NCBI RefSeq assembly: GCF_009831215.1
Contig: NZ_WUTW01000004.1
Span: forward strand, 248,001-312,000
Direction: 5' to 3'
Length of the DNA stretch: 64,000 nucleotides
DNA from: Actinomadura rayongensis
Lineage (GTDB): Bacteria > Actinomycetota > Actinomycetes > Streptosporangiales > Streptosporangiaceae
Within the stretch, counting starts at the first letter, position 1, and every line of letters begins with the position of its first letter. A model generated the notes under the pieces. It worked only from the letters and a program-made list of their open reading frames with translations. It had not been told where the DNA came from and did no database searches. Both the position numbers and the translations under genes were made by a program. Shown here in pieces: positions 1-8,360 of this stretch.

Positions 1-1493
1 GCCAGCGGCGGGGTGAGCTTGTGCAGCTCGGGCATCCCGTTGGCGTGCGGCCCCTGGAAGCGGACGACGGCCACGAGGTCGTGCTCCAGCTCGCCCGCCC
101 TGAACGCGCGCTGCAACTCGTCCTGCGACGAGAACACGCGGGCGGGCGCCTCCACGACGCGGCGCTCGGCCGCGACCGCCGACACCTTGACGACCGCGCG
201 GCCGAGGTTGCCGGTCACGGTGTGCAGGCCGCCGTGCTCGTCGAACGGGTCGGCGACGGGACGCAGCACGGCCGGGTCGCCGGACTCGGCGGGGACGGGC
301 GTGTAGGCGAGGGCGTCGCCGTCCAGCGCGGGGACGGAGCGGTAGTCCTCCAGCGTCGCGCCGCCGACCGTGCGGGCGTCGGCGTGCAGCAGGCCCGCGT
401 CGATCAGCTCGCCGATGAGGAACGCCGTTCCGCCCGCGGCGTGGAAGTGGTTCACGTCGGCGGTGCCGTTGGGGTAGAGCCGGGTGAGCAGCGGCGTGAC
501 GCGGGACAGCTCGTCGAAGTCGTCCCAGGTCAGCTCCAGGCCCGCGGCGGCGGCCATCGCGACCAGGTGCAGCGTGTGGTTGGTGGACCCGCCGGTGGCC
601 AGCAGCGCGACGACGGCGTTGGCGAACGCCCGCTCGTCCAGCAGCTCCCCGACCGGCGTGTAGGCGTCGCCGAGCGCGGTCAGCTCCAGGACGCGGCGCC
701 CGGCGGCGTCGGTGAGCGCGTCGCGCAGCGGGGTGCCCGGCGGGACGAAGCTCGCGCCCGGCAGGTGCAGGCCCATGACCTCCATGAGGAGCTGGTTGGA
801 GTTCGCGGTGCCGTAGAACGTGCAGGTGCCCGGCGAGTGGTACGACTTGGCCTCGGCGGCGAGCAGCTCGTCGCGGCCGATCTCCCCGGCGGCGTGGCGC
901 TTGCGGACGGCGGCCTTCTCGGCGTTCGGCAGCCCGGACGCCATCGGCCCGGCCGGGACGAGGATCGCGGGCAGGTGCCCGAAGCTCAGCGCCCCGATCA
1001 CCAGCCCGGGGACGATCTTGTCGCAGACGCCGAGCAGCAGCGCCCCGTCGAACATGTCGTGCGACAGCGCGATCGCGGTGGCCATCGCGACGACGTCCCG
1101 GCTGAACAGCGACAGCTCCATGCCCGCGCGGCCCTGGGTGATGCCGTCGCACATCGCGGGCACGCCGCCCGCGAACTGCGCGGTGCCGCCCGCCGCCGCG
1201 ATCGCGGCCTTGAGCCGGTCGGGGTAGTCCTTGAGCGGCTGGTGCGCCGACAGCATGTCGTTGTAGGCGGACACGATCGCGATGTTCGGGGTGGCCGCGC
1301 CGCGCAGCAGCAGCTTGTCGCCGGGCGAGCAGGCGGCGAAGCCGTGGGCGAGGTTGGCACAGCCGAGCGCGCCGCGCGCGGGCCCGGCCAGGCGGGCGTC
1401 CGCTATCCGGTCCAGGTACGCGGCGCGGGTCGCGGCGCTGCGCTCGGCGATCCGGGCGGTGACGCGGGCGAGGACGGGATGCGGACTGCTCAC
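1..1493 (-). CDS. edd: 6-phosphogluconate dehydratase, 3' end outside the window
   Basis: Edd is a cytoplasmic Fe-S enzyme that dehydrates 6-phosphogluconate to 2-keto-3-deoxy-6-phosphogluconate, the first step specific to the Entner-Doudoroff pathway. About 497 residues are present, against about 600 for the full family, so the C-terminus is missing off the left edge. IlvD/Edd landmarks are visible in order: SAYNDMLSAHQP, GVPAMCDGITQG, GVCDKIVPGL and GTCTFYGTANSNQ, with the cysteines expected to hold the cluster. The GTG at 1493 follows GAGGAG by a suitable distance and gives the normal N-terminus. The Edd-specific opening motifs argue against dihydroxy-acid dehydratase (IlvD). A ROK regulator is transcribed divergently next door and probably controls this gene. 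Confidence 0.93.
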   Translation of the reverse strand, partial: MSSPHPVLARVTARIAERSAATRAAYLDRIADARLAGPARGALGCANLAHGFAACSPGDKLLLRGAATPNIAIVSAYNDMLSAHQPLKDYPDRLKAAIAAAGGTAQFAGGVPAMCDGITQGRAGMELSLFSRDVVAMATAIALSHDMFDGALLLGVCDKIVPGLVIGALSFGHLPAILVPAGPMASGLPNAEKAAVRKRHAAGEIGRDELLAAEAKSYHSPGTCTFYGTANSNQLLMEVMGLHLPGASFVPPGTPLRDALTDAAGRRVLELTALGDAYTPVGELLDERAFANAVVALLATGGSTNHTLHLVAMAAAAGLELTWDDFDELSRVTPLLTRLYPNGTADVNHFHAAGGTAFLIGELIDAGLLHADARTVGGATLEDYRSVPALDGDALAYTPVPAESGDPAVLRPVADPFDEHGGLHTVTGNLGRAVVKVSAVAAERRVVEAPARVFSSQDELQRAFRAGELEHDLVAVVRFQGPHANGMPELHKLTPPL

Positions 1494-1645
1494 GGGTGAC
1501 GCTCCTCGGGGCGGGATCGGGCGGCGTGCCGCAACCTACCGAGACATCGGCGATCGCGACAAGCGTACTTTCGCAGCCCAGCTGACAAAAGACCCGAACT
1601 TGCACCAAATGGACGAACCGAATTCGGCCGTGCTTCACTGGCGGC
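1494..1645. promoter_or_regulatory. divergent promoter region between edd and the ROK regulator
   Basis: This 152 bp non-coding region separates two divergent starts and is clearly less GC-rich than its neighbours. It contains the perfect 10-bp palindrome CCGAATTCGG at 1618-1627, close to the ROK start. That palindrome is a candidate operator for autoregulation or for edd control. I cannot assign -35/-10 elements with confidence. Confidence 0.45.
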
Positions 1646-2761
1646 ATGACCAGACGTCCGGCCACCGGCGGCGACCTGCTGCGCCTCGTCCGCGTCGAGG
1701 GCATCGGCACGCGCGCCGAACTCGGCCGCGTCACCGGCCTGTCGCGGCCCGCCGTCGCCGCGCGCGTCGCCGCGCTGCTCGCCGCCGGGCTGCTCACCGA
1801 GCGCGCGGACGGGCCGTCCACCGGCGGCCGGCCGCCCGCGCGGCTGGAGTTCGACGCGTCCGGCGGGACGGTCCTGGTCGCCAACCTCGGGCACTCGCGC
1901 GGCCAGCTCGCCGTCTGCGACCTCGCCGGCCGGGTCGTCCTCAGCGCCGACGCCGACCTGCCGCCCGGCGCGTCCCCGGCGGCGGCGCTGCCCCGGCTGC
2001 TGGACGGCTGGGACGACCTGCTCGCCAAGCTCGACGCCCCGCGCGTCCCGGTGCGCGGCGCGGGCCTCGGCGTGCCGGACGCGGTCGAGGCGGGCCGGTG
2101 GGCGGGCTTCGACCCGTCCCCGGCCGTCGCCGAACGGTTCGGCGTCCCGGCGTTCCTGGACAACGAGGTGAACGCGGCGGCGCTCGGCGAGCACCACGCG
2201 GGCGCGGCGCGCGGGGCGGGCGACGTCCTGTTCGTCAAGCTGTCCACCGGCATCGGCGCCGGGCTGATCATGGGCGGGCGGATCCAGCGCGGCGCGTTCG
2301 GCGCGGCGGGCGAGATCGGGCACATCGCGGTCGCGGGCGGCGGCGGGGCGCCCTGCCGGTGCGGCGCGACCGACTGCCTGGAGGCCGTCGCGGGCGGCGC
2401 GGCGCTGCTGGCCCGCTCCCCCGCCGCCGACCTGGCCGCGCTGTCGGCGCTGGCCCGCGCGGGCGACCCGGACGCGGTCGCGCTCGTCCGCGAGGCGGGC
2501 GGACGGATCGGCACCGTCATCGCGGGCGCGGTGAACCTGCTGAACCCCGAGCTGGTCGTCCTCGGCGGCGACCTCACCGGCGCCTACGAGCCGCTGGTCG
2601 CGGGCGTCCGGGCCGAGGTCTACCGGCGCGCGACGGCCCCGGCGACGAGCCGGCTGCGGATCGAGCCGAGCGCGCTCGGCGACGCGGCGGGCCTGATCGG
2701 CTGCGCGGCGATGGTGCTGGACCGCATCCTCGCGCCCGCCGCCGTCGACGCCACGCTTTAG
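1646..2761 (+). CDS. ROK family transcriptional regulator
   Basis: This 371-residue protein has an N-terminal winged-helix DNA-binding region (about residues 1-75, with RAELGRVTGLSRPAVAARVAALLAAG) followed by a ROK sugar-kinase-like domain. The ROK zinc motif CRCGATDCLE is present near residues 235-245, and STGIGAGLIMGG matches the glycine-rich ROK signature. Regulators of this type sense a sugar or sugar phosphate and repress neighbouring catabolic genes. The divergent edd makes gluconate or Entner-Doudoroff catabolism the likely target, which is inference from position. Its stop overlaps the convergent MscS-type gene by 4 bp. Confidence 0.92.
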   Translation: MTRRPATGGDLLRLVRVEGIGTRAELGRVTGLSRPAVAARVAALLAAGLLTERADGPSTGGRPPARLEFDASGGTVLVANLGHSRGQLAVCDLAGRVVLSADADLPPGASPAAALPRLLDGWDDLLAKLDAPRVPVRGAGLGVPDAVEAGRWAGFDPSPAVAERFGVPAFLDNEVNAAALGEHHAGAARGAGDVLFVKLSTGIGAGLIMGGRIQRGAFGAAGEIGHIAVAGGGGAPCRCGATDCLEAVAGGAALLARSPAADLAALSALARAGDPDAVALVREAGGRIGTVIAGAVNLLNPELVVLGGDLTGAYEPLVAGVRAEVYRRATAPATSRLRIEPSALGDAAGLIGCAAMVLDRILAPAAVDATL

Positions 2762-3399
2762 GCGTTCTCGGCCGGGTCGTCGGAGAAGGTGTCGACGTCC
2801 GGCGCGTGGTGGGTGATCGCGGCGAGCTGCATCTGGGTGTTGGGGACGGAGACCCGTCCCTCCTTGCTGTCCATCTCGACGTAGAGCAGGCCGATCTGCT
2901 GGACGACGCCCACCAGCGGCCCCCCGAGCGGGCCGGACCGGATCGTCACCTGGTCGCCGATCGCGAACGGCCGCGCGTAGAGCATGACGATCCCGGCGAA
3001 CACGTTCGCGAGCGTCTGCTGCCCCGCGATGCCGAGCAGCGCGCCGATGACCGCGCCGCCGAGGATGAGCTGCCCGATCGGCACCCGGACGAGCGTCAGC
3101 GCCACCAGGATGACGAGCATCCCGCCGACCAGCACCACCGACACGCGGGCGAGCCCGGCGCGGGAGTCGCCGAGCACCGAGAGCGTCACGCGGCGGGTCT
3201 CCTCGCCGAGGCGGAACGTCGCCGCGAGCCCGGCCACGCAGAACACGAGGGCGCCGAACCAGGCGAGGATCCGCGTCCAGACCGGGCCCTTCGCCGGGTC
3301 GCCGATCCAGGACAGGACGCCGGCGGCGGTCGCGACCGACGCGAAGACGGTGAACTTGCCGAGGCGCAACCGCACGGGCAGCCGGGCCGTCATGTGCAT
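2758..3399 (-). CDS. MscS family mechanosensitive ion channel
   Basis: The 213-residue membrane protein has about four hydrophobic segments, the last being the glycine/alanine-rich pore helix typical of MscS (LLGIAGQQTLANVFAGIVML), followed by the beta domain that starts ARPFAIGDQVTI. Such channels open on membrane tension and release solutes during hypoosmotic shock. It is shorter than E. coli MscS (286 residues) and lacks most of the C-terminal cytosolic vestibule. Start codons at 3399 and 3393 are both possible; 3399 has GGGGAGGG upstream. It overlaps the convergent ROK gene by 4 bp. Confidence 0.88.
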   Translation of the reverse strand: MHMTARLPVRLRLGKFTVFASVATAAGVLSWIGDPAKGPVWTRILAWFGALVFCVAGLAATFRLGEETRRVTLSVLGDSRAGLARVSVVLVGGMLVILVALTLVRVPIGQLILGGAVIGALLGIAGQQTLANVFAGIVMLYARPFAIGDQVTIRSGPLGGPLVGVVQQIGLLYVEMDSKEGRVSVPNTQMQLAAITHHAPDVDTFSDDPAENA

Positions 3400-3574
3400 G
3401 GTCCTGCCCTCCCCGGGTCGCCGCCGACGCTTCGGGGATGTCCGCGACCGTGGTGCCGGTAACCCAAGGCAAGATCAAGAATGCACGGGCGAGGCTCGCA
3501 AAATGGTGGCAACCGGGCATCAGATTCCAGGCCGAACAGCGATTAACCGGACGCCAGACGTGTATCGGTACCGC

Positions 3575-4660
3575 ATGGACCTCGCTTTCCTTCGACCGTT
3601 GTACGAGTCCGGCGGACCCGTGGCGTCGGCCTGCCTGGACACCACGCGCGACACGCCCGACGCGGAGAAGATGATCGAGCTGCGCTGGCGGGCGCTGCGC
3701 GAGGACCTCGCGCGGCAGGGCGCGGACGACGCGACGCTCGACGCGATGGAGTCGGTGGCCGGGGGCGTCCGGGGGATCGGCGGGCCGCAGGGCGAGGCGG
3801 TGTTCGCGGCGGACGGCGAGGTGCTGGCCGTCCACACGATGGCGAGCCCGCCCGTCCGCGACCGCGCGTCCTGGCTGCCCGTGCCCGACCCGTTCGACCT
3901 CGTGCTGGACCGCGGCCGGCTGCTCCCCTACGTGGTGGCGGCCGTCGACCGCGAGGGCGCGGACGTGTTCGCCTACGACGTCGCGGTGCCCGACCCGGCG
4001 ACGGCGCGGTTCTTCAACGGCGGCACTTTGCACGTCCACAAGGTCCGGGGCGGCGGGATGGCCAGCAGCCACTACCAGCGGCACTCGGAGAACGTGTGGG
4101 AGAAGAACGCCGAGCAGGTCGCGCAGGACGTGGCGCGGGCCGTCCGGGACGTCGGCGCCGCCGTCGTGTTCGTGGGCGGCGACCAGCGCGCGATCGGCCT
4201 GCTGCGCGCCCACCTGGACGCGCTCGAACCGCCGGTCGTGGAACTGCCCGGCGGACGCGCCGACCACGACGCGGCCGGGGCGCTGCGCGCGTCCGTGGAC
4301 GCCGCGCTGGAGGACGTGACGGCCCGCAGCCGCGAGGACGTCATCGACGACTTCCACGACCGCATCTCGCAGGGCACGGCCGTGGACAACGCGCCCGGCA
4401 CGCTGCGCGCGCTCACCGACGGCCAGGTGGAGACGCTGCTGCTCGGCGCCGAGCGGGACGGGGAGCCGTGGCTGTACGGGTCGCCGGACGAGCCGCGCGC
4501 GCTCGCGACCGTCGCCTCCGCGCTGCCCGCCGCCGCCGACGGCGCCCTGCACGCCCCGGCGACGCCGCTGATGCTGCGCTCGGCCGTCCTCGGCGACGCG
4601 GGGTTCAGCGAGCTGACCGACGGCGCGGGCACCGCCGCCACCCTGCGCTTCGCGCTCTGA
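3575..4660 (+). CDS. Rv2629-like protein of the eRF1/Vms1-related fold (baeRF family 2)
   Basis: This 361-residue cytoplasmic protein begins MDLAFLRPLYESGGPVASACLDTTRDT, the opening typical of the actinobacterial Rv2629 family. That family is related in fold to archaeal/eukaryotic release factor 1 and the Vms1 peptidyl-tRNA hydrolases, so a role in rescuing stalled ribosomes or in dormancy has been proposed. The central part (VFVGGDQRAIGLLRAHLDAL) and the region near DDFHDRISQGTAVDNA fit the family. No good ribosome binding site precedes the ATG, so the transcript may be leaderless. I see no clear DosR box, although the M. tuberculosis homologue belongs to the dormancy regulon. Confidence 0.8.
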   Translation: MDLAFLRPLYESGGPVASACLDTTRDTPDAEKMIELRWRALREDLARQGADDATLDAMESVAGGVRGIGGPQGEAVFAADGEVLAVHTMASPPVRDRASWLPVPDPFDLVLDRGRLLPYVVAAVDREGADVFAYDVAVPDPATARFFNGGTLHVHKVRGGGMASSHYQRHSENVWEKNAEQVAQDVARAVRDVGAAVVFVGGDQRAIGLLRAHLDALEPPVVELPGGRADHDAAGALRASVDAALEDVTARSREDVIDDFHDRISQGTAVDNAPGTLRALTDGQVETLLLGAERDGEPWLYGSPDEPRALATVASALPAAADGALHAPATPLMLRSAVLGDAGFSELTDGAGTAATLRFAL

Positions 4661-4676
4661 CGCCGGGAAAACGGGC

Positions 4677-4711
4677 GGGGCCGCGGCGAGCGTCGCGCTC
4701 GCCGCGGCCCC
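4677..4711. terminator. strong bidirectional hairpin terminator
   Basis: A perfect 16-bp GC-rich stem (arms 4677-4692 and 4696-4711) with a 3-nt loop lies between the ends of two convergent genes. It has no T tract, which is usual for high-GC actinomycetes. Confidence 0.75.
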
Positions 4712-4726
4712 GTGGCCGGCCGGACG

Positions 4727-5044
4727 TCAGCGGGTGTTGGGCAGCCCGTGCGGGTCGTGCGGCTTGTGCGGCTTGCCGTGCTCGTACTTGTCACCGTCGC
4801 GGTGCACGTTGATCTGGCTGTGCTGGTTGGTGACCGCGGAGCCGTTGTAGCAGTCGCCGTGCTCGTCGACGACCGAGAGCAGGTTCTTGAGGACCGCCCC
4901 CAGCGCCGCGACGTCCAGGTCGCGGCAGAACTGGACGTTGACGAGGGAGTTGGTCTTCGGGTCGTCGGCCTGGGCCGGGCCCGCGGTGAGGGCCGTCAGG
5001 CCCGCCGCGCCGATGAGGCCCGTGACGAGCAGTCGCTTGAGCAC
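4727..5044 (-). CDS. small secreted protein, unrecognised
   Basis: The GTG at 5044 has GGAG a few bases upstream and gives a 105-residue protein. It opens with a classical Sec signal peptide (residues about 1-26, LKRLLVTGLIGAAGLTALTAGPAQA) cleaved after AQA. The mature part is about 79 residues, has exactly two cysteines (FCRDLDV and DCYNG), which could form one disulfide, and a hydrophilic His-rich tail (HRDGDKYEHGKPHKPHDPHG). It slightly recalls the small surface proteins of actinomycete aerial growth, but I see no chaplin or rodlin signature and assign no function. It stands alone between a terminator and the nucleotidyltransferase pair. Confidence 0.72.
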   Translation of the reverse strand: MLKRLLVTGLIGAAGLTALTAGPAQADDPKTNSLVNVQFCRDLDVAALGAVLKNLLSVVDEHGDCYNGSAVTNQHSQINVHRDGDKYEHGKPHKPHDPHGLPNTR

Positions 5045-5200
5045 GTGTTCTCCATTCCGCGTTACGTCTCGGACCGGGGGTTCGTTCGTCGGCCCACCGG
5101 CCACACCCGGAGATCGTGGGGCACACGGCACGGGCGGATCACGGGTTCCACGCGGCCTTGAATCAAACCTTGCCGTCCGTCGACCTCCGCTTGCCCTACG

Positions 5201-5962
5201 TCACCGTTGCATTGCCAGGCGTATCCGGACAACAAAGGCATGCAGGTCAGGGCGGGCGGGCGGTTCGTCGGGCAGCGGGGAACCGTCCCGCTCGTCCTCC
5301 AGCCGGTCGGCGAGCGCGGCCACGTCGGCGGCCAGCCGCGCCCGGGACGGGGCGTCCGCCGGGAGCGTCCCGAGTTCGGCCTCCCGCTTGGCCGCGATCA
5401 GCTCGGTCAGGTACGCCGGGCCGTACTCGGGGGCGAGCCGGGTCAGGTCCGCCTCGACCTCGCCGGTCCGCATCAGGTGGACGCCCGTCGCGAGCGCGCG
5501 GAAGGCGTAGAGCAGCGGCTTCAGCCGTCCGGTCTCCTCGAACGCGCGCCACCGGCCGCGCCCGAACCCGAGGTAGTGGTGGGCGAACCGCGTCGTGACG
5601 ATGCCGGGCAGGTGGCCGAGCAGCTCCTCGTGCAGCGGCGACGACGCGACGACGAGCGGCGAGGCGAGCTGCTCCAGGACGTCGCCGCTGCGCCGCAGCA
5701 GCAGCCGGCAGAACTTCGCGAGGTCGTGGGTGACGACGTCGGCCTCGACGCCGTCGTGGTCCCACATGCGGGTGAACGTCTCCGGCGGCTCGGCGAGGCC
5801 GACGACGTCCGCGAGCGGCAGCAGGTGCATCCCGCGCAGGTCCACGTCGGAGTCGCGGGACGGGAAGCCGTACAGGTGCGCGCCGCTCACGGTCACGAAC
5901 GCGCGCGGGTAGGGGTGGGCGCCGGTCAGCGCGTCGGCCAGGCCGGAGGGCAGCGGGTTCAC
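5201..5962 (-). CDS. RlaP-like nucleotidyltransferase (COG3541 type), second of a pair
   Basis: The protein is 253 residues from a GTG start that overlaps the preceding gene's stop by 4 bp (GTGA), so the two are translationally coupled. It has the nucleotidyltransferase core of the DNA polymerase beta superfamily near residues 25-45, VSGAHLYGFPSRDSDVDLRG, where the G-S/A...D-x-D aspartates bind metal. The family name comes from phage T4 RlaP, an RNA-ligase-associated protein; substrates in actinomycetes are not established. The helical C-terminal half (KPLLYAFRALATGVHLM) matches family architecture. A Pnkp-Hen1 RNA repair pair is encoded about 14 kb away, which may or may not be related. Confidence 0.82.
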   Translation of the reverse strand: MNPLPSGLADALTGAHPYPRAFVTVSGAHLYGFPSRDSDVDLRGMHLLPLADVVGLAEPPETFTRMWDHDGVEADVVTHDLAKFCRLLLRRSGDVLEQLASPLVVASSPLHEELLGHLPGIVTTRFAHHYLGFGRGRWRAFEETGRLKPLLYAFRALATGVHLMRTGEVEADLTRLAPEYGPAYLTELIAAKREAELGTLPADAPSRARLAADVAALADRLEDERDGSPLPDEPPARPDLHAFVVRIRLAMQR

Positions 5963-6624
5963 GCGCGCACGCTCCGCCGCCGCACGGACGCCAGCAGGTC
6001 GTCCACCCGCGCCCGGTCGGGCTCGGCGGGCAGCGCGGCGCCGTCCGGCCACGCCGCGACGAGCCGGTCCCGCCACGCCTCGACCTCCGGCCAGGAAACC
6101 TCGCCGCGCCGCACGGCGAGCAGCCGGTCGCGGTGCTCGGCGACGTCCACGAGCGGTTCGCCGTGCCGCGCGAGGTGGTTGCCGCTGATGAGCAGCCGCA
6201 GCATGTGCATGACGTGCTTCCAGCGCGAGGCCCCGCCGCCGCGCAGCCCGGCCTTCGCCTTGGCGAACTGGGCGTCGGCGTAGCGCAGGAACGTCTCGGT
6301 GGCGCGGCGCGACGGGAACGCGTCCCGGACGGCCAGCAGCTCGGCGCCGACGGGCGTGACGTGCTCGGTCAGCGGCGACCACAGCACTTCCAGCACCGTG
6401 GGGTTGGACGCGAGCGCCAGCGCGCAGAAGCGCTCGATCTCCCACGAGAACTGCTCGGGCCGGGGGCCGTCCAGATGCGTCGGCGGCTTGTCCAGGCGCC
6501 AGAAGCGTTCGGCGGGGAGGGCGAAGACGCCGCGCCGGTCCACATCGCTGTCCTCGGTGGCGAGGCCGTACGCGCGGGACCCGACGACGACCGACAGGAC
6601 CGTGTGGGCGGGGAATTCGAGCAT
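5959..6624 (-). CDS. RlaP-like nucleotidyltransferase (COG3541 type), first of a pair
   Basis: The 221-residue protein is a divergent relative of the gene it overlaps downstream. Its active-site motif is VGSRAYGLATEDSDVDRRG (about residues 12-30), with the GS and DSD residues of the polymerase-beta-type fold. The C-terminal helical region contains GASRWKHVMHMLRLL, equivalent to KPLLYAFRAL in the partner. The ATG at 6624 is preferred because the motif then sits at the usual distance from the N-terminus; an upstream ATG at 6660 would add 12 residues. No strong ribosome binding site supports either. It is transcribed divergently from the alpha-glucosidase gene. Confidence 0.82.
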   Translation of the reverse strand: MLEFPAHTVLSVVVGSRAYGLATEDSDVDRRGVFALPAERFWRLDKPPTHLDGPRPEQFSWEIERFCALALASNPTVLEVLWSPLTEHVTPVGAELLAVRDAFPSRRATETFLRYADAQFAKAKAGLRGGGASRWKHVMHMLRLLISGNHLARHGEPLVDVAEHRDRLLAVRRGEVSWPEVEAWRDRLVAAWPDGAALPAEPDRARVDDLLASVRRRSVRA

Positions 6625-6709
6625 CCGTGCAGAGTCCCGCAACCCGCGCATGGACGACAACTCGGATCCCCGCGAGGGTGGAGGGGTGCCCCCGACCGAA
6701 AGGCCCCCG

Positions 6710-8305
6710 ATGACGCAGCCCCCGTCCGTCCCCGCCGGCTCGTGGTGGCGGGACGCGGTGATCTACGAGGTGTACGTCCGCAGCTTCGCCGACGCGGGCG
6801 GGGACGGCGTCGGGGACCTGCCCGGCGTCCGGTCCCGGCTGCCCTACCTGCGGCGGCTCGGCGTGGACGCGCTGTGGCTGACGCCGTTCTACCCGTCCCC
6901 GATGGCCGATTTCGGGTACGACGTCGCCGACTACCGCGACGTGGACCCGGTGTTCGGGACGCTGGACGACGCCCGCGCGCTCGTCGCCGACGCCCACGCG
7001 CACGGGTTGCGGATCCTCGTGGACCTCGTCCCGAACCACACCTCCGACGCCCATCGGTGGTTCCGCGCCGCGCTCGCCGCCGCGCCCGGATCGCCCGAGC
7101 GCGACCGGTACGTCTTCCGGGACGGGCGCGGCGCGGAGGGTTCGGAGCCGCCGAACGACTGGCGGTCGGTGTTCGGCGGGCCGGCGTGGCGCCGCGTCCC
7201 GGACGGGCAGTGGTACCTGCACCTGTTCGCGCCCGAGCAGCCGGACCTGAACTGGTCGAACGCGGAGGTGCGGGACGAGTTCGCCGACGTCCTGCGGTTC
7301 TGGCTGGACCTCGGCGTGGACGGCTTCCGCGTCGACGTCGCGCACGGCATGGTCAAGGCGGCCGGGCTGCCCGACGCCGGTCCCGACCAGGGCCTGGACG
7401 TGCCGTACTTCGACCGGGACGGCGTGCACGAGCTGCACCGCGCGTTCCGGCGGATCCTCGACTCCTACCCCGGCGGGCGGATCGGCGTGGCGGAGGCGTG
7501 GGCGCCGACGAACGAGCGGCTGGCGCTGTACGTCCGCCCGGACGAGATGCACCAGGCGTTCAACTTCCACTACCTGACGACGCCGTGGGACGCCGGGGCG
7601 CTGCGGGCCGCGATCGACGCGTCGCTCGCCACGGCCGGGGCGGTCGGCGCGCCCGCGACGTGGGTGCTGTCCAACCACGACGTCCACCGGCACGTCACCC
7701 GGTACGGCGGCGGGGCGGCGGGGCTCGCGCGCGCCCGCGCCGCCGCGCTGCTGACCCTCGCGCTGCCCGGCTCGGCGTACCTGTACCAGGGCGAGGAGCT
7801 GGGGCTGCCCGAGGTCCTGGACCTGCCGCCGGAGGTCTGCCACGACCCGCAGGCCCGGCGCGGGGACGGCGCCGGACGCGACGGGTGCCGCGTGCCGATC
7901 CCGTGGTCGGGCGACGCGCCGCCGTTCGGGTTCTCCACCGGGACGAGCTGGCTGCCGATGCCGCCGGAGTGGCGGTCGCTGACCGTCGCGGCGCAGGACG
8001 GCGACCCCGCGTCCACGCTGTCGCTGTACCGGGACGCGCTGCGGCTGCGGCGCGAGCATCCCGCGCTCGGCGACGGGCCGCCGCCGCGCTGGCTCGACGC
8101 GCCTCCGGGCGTGCTCGTGTTCGTCCGGGAGGCGGGCGGCCGGGCTCTCGGGTGCGCGGTGAACGCCGGGTCCGCGCCCGTGCGGGTGGCCGCCGGGCCG
8201 GTGCTGCTCGCCAGCGGGCCGGTGACGGCGTCCGGCGGCGTCCTGGAGCTGCCGCCGGACACGGCCGCCTGGTGGGAAGGTGACCGTTCCGTCACGGAGC
8301 GTTGA
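6710..8305 (+). CDS. GH13 family alpha-glucosidase (oligo-1,6-glucosidase/alpha-amylase type)
   Basis: The 531-residue cytoplasmic enzyme has the whole GH13 set of conserved regions. These are DLVPNHTS, GFRVDVAHG (nucleophile Asp near 207), GVAEAW (acid/base Glu near 262) and SNHDVHRH (transition-state Asp near 324). The start WWRDAVIYEVYVRSFAD is typical of GH13 alpha-glucosidases that cleave imported malto- or isomalto-oligosaccharides or sucrose-like alpha-glucosides. There is no signal peptide, so it acts on transported sugars, matching the importer genes directly downstream. The ATG at 6710 is chosen for GAAAGG just upstream. Exact linkage specificity cannot be read from the sequence. 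Confidence 0.9.
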   Translation: MTQPPSVPAGSWWRDAVIYEVYVRSFADAGGDGVGDLPGVRSRLPYLRRLGVDALWLTPFYPSPMADFGYDVADYRDVDPVFGTLDDARALVADAHAHGLRILVDLVPNHTSDAHRWFRAALAAAPGSPERDRYVFRDGRGAEGSEPPNDWRSVFGGPAWRRVPDGQWYLHLFAPEQPDLNWSNAEVRDEFADVLRFWLDLGVDGFRVDVAHGMVKAAGLPDAGPDQGLDVPYFDRDGVHELHRAFRRILDSYPGGRIGVAEAWAPTNERLALYVRPDEMHQAFNFHYLTTPWDAGALRAAIDASLATAGAVGAPATWVLSNHDVHRHVTRYGGGAAGLARARAAALLTLALPGSAYLYQGEELGLPEVLDLPPEVCHDPQARRGDGAGRDGCRVPIPWSGDAPPFGFSTGTSWLPMPPEWRSLTVAAQDGDPASTLSLYRDALRLRREHPALGDGPPPRWLDAPPGVLVFVREAGGRALGCAVNAGSAPVRVAAGPVLLASGPVTASGGVLELPPDTAAWWEGDRSVTER

Positions 8306-8360
8306 CGGCGGTGCTCGTCGCGGCCTCTCCTGTGGGAAACGCTCACGAGAGGGGCACGCG

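Noticed and set aside
21..1499. Long plus-strand open frame opposite edd, and similar long frames antisense to many genes
   Set aside because: High GC makes long antisense frames common. Their translations are Arg/Ala/Gly/Pro-rich with no domains, while the opposite strand encodes recognisable proteins.
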